Positions 15,557 through 15,754 of a stretch of 15,754 bases of DNA are shown piece after piece. This stretch comes from Bacteroidota bacterium (lineage in GTDB: Bacteria; Bacteroidota; Bacteroidia; JACCXN01). The position numbers were made by a program, and so were the translations under genes. Each line of letters opens with the position of its first letter. Within the stretch, counting starts at the first letter, position 1. Under the pieces are notes generated by a model. The model saw only the letters and a program-made list of their open reading frames with translations. It was not told the DNA's origin and ran no database searches. The stretch lies in NCBI GenBank assembly GCA_947462515.1, contig CANHPJ010000010.1:1-15754 (forward strand). The letters run 5' to 3'.

Positions 15557-15754
15557 TTACTCTTCCGAAAACTGAATCAGCCTTCTCCTGTATGAAGAAA
15601 ACAACTTGGATTTAGAGATAAAACCAATATATTTTCCATTTTCACTCACAACAGGCAAATTCCATGATCCTGTCTGCGTAAATATTCGGGTAACATTTTC
15701 CATAGAATCATTTATCGATATAGAGGCTGATGGCTCATTCATAATTTCTTGAAC
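15557..15754 (-). CDS. C-terminal CBS domain of a probable ClC-family chloride channel (partial)
   Basis: Sixty-five codons and a TAA stop are visible; the frame stays open to the right edge, so the ATG at 15740-15742 is internal and not a start. The fragment reads as the last CBS motif. An acidic/hydrophobic lead (SISINDSMENVTRIF) is followed by the typical WNLPVVSENGKYIGFISKS and a short YRRRLIQFSEE tail. Bacteroidota voltage-gated-type chloride channel proteins often end in a CBS pair with this GxWNLPV...GFISKSK...YR signature, which is why ClC is preferred. IMPDH-like or stand-alone CBS proteins are alternatives. CBS domains bind adenine nucleotides and regulate the attached channel. The transmembrane part should lie just outside the window on the right. 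Confidence 0.75.
   Translation of the reverse strand, partial: VQEIMNEPSASISINDSMENVTRIFTQTGSWNLPVVSENGKYIGFISKSKLFSSYRRRLIQFSEE

Noticed and set aside
15557..15742. A stand-alone 61-residue CBS protein starting at 15742.
   Set aside because: The frame continues open to the window edge without a stop, and the sequence is only a half-domain at the end of a larger protein. It is better read as a partial gene.
1..15754. A defence island, phage, integron or CRISPR system.
   Set aside because: No repeat-spacer pattern, integrase, transposase, toxin-antitoxin pair or nuclease-helicase cluster was found. recJ and the methyltransferase look like normal chromosomal genes.

Overview
The window looks like a chromosomal, mostly housekeeping stretch of an AT-rich member of the Bacteroidota. 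Four things point there. Several promoter-like sites match the Bacteroidota -7 consensus TAnnTTTG. Most starts lack a clear Shine-Dalgarno sequence. The families present (a DUF6588-like outer-membrane-type protein, a small H1-like Lys-rich protein, a LolC/E-type permease beside rbfA, and ppk1-ppx with a SixA-like phosphatase) are typical of the phylum. The visible proteins also read like Bacteroidota orthologues. No tRNA, rRNA, CRISPR array, transposase or phage gene was seen.

Layout, left to right. (1) Minus strand: an NAD kinase cut off by the left edge, preceded in transcription by an MsbA-like ABC exporter. (2) A 341-nt AT-rich divergent intergenic region. (3) Plus strand: a GT2 glycosyltransferase and a secreted DUF6588-like protein, closed by a very clear intrinsic terminator. 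(4) Plus strand: rbfA (ribosome maturation), a class I SAM methyltransferase, a LolC/E-type permease and a GNAT/FemAB-like acyltransferase. (5) Minus strand, read right to left: a SixA-like phosphohistidine phosphatase, an H1-like Lys-rich protein, polyphosphate kinase 1 and a short Ppx/GppA phosphatase. Together these look like a polyphosphate block. (6) Plus strand: recJ, convergent with the 3' end of a probable ClC chloride channel (CBS domain) that runs off the right edge.

How the genes may work together. ppk1 and ppx are 24 nt apart and are surely co-expressed; one makes polyphosphate and the other hydrolyses it (or pppGpp). Same-strand neighbours upstream encode a phosphohistidine phosphatase and a highly basic DNA-binding-type protein. 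Ppk1 works through phosphohistidine, and polyphosphate binds Lys-rich proteins, so a functional link is possible but unproven. The glycosyltransferase, methyltransferase, MsbA-like exporter, LolC/E-like permease and FemAB-like transferase all fit cell-envelope or glycoconjugate work, but no single pathway can be reconstructed.

Three start codons were reconsidered. The ABC exporter is better started at the ATG at 2568 than at the adjacent TTG. The ppx-like gene appears to use TTG. The GNAT-like gene is better started at 7797 than at 7752, because a promoter-like element overlaps the upstream ATG. I found no convincing evidence of a wholly new system. The most interesting leads are the H1-like gene inside the polyphosphate cluster, the structured inverted repeat ahead of ppk1, and the apparently leaderless rbfA.
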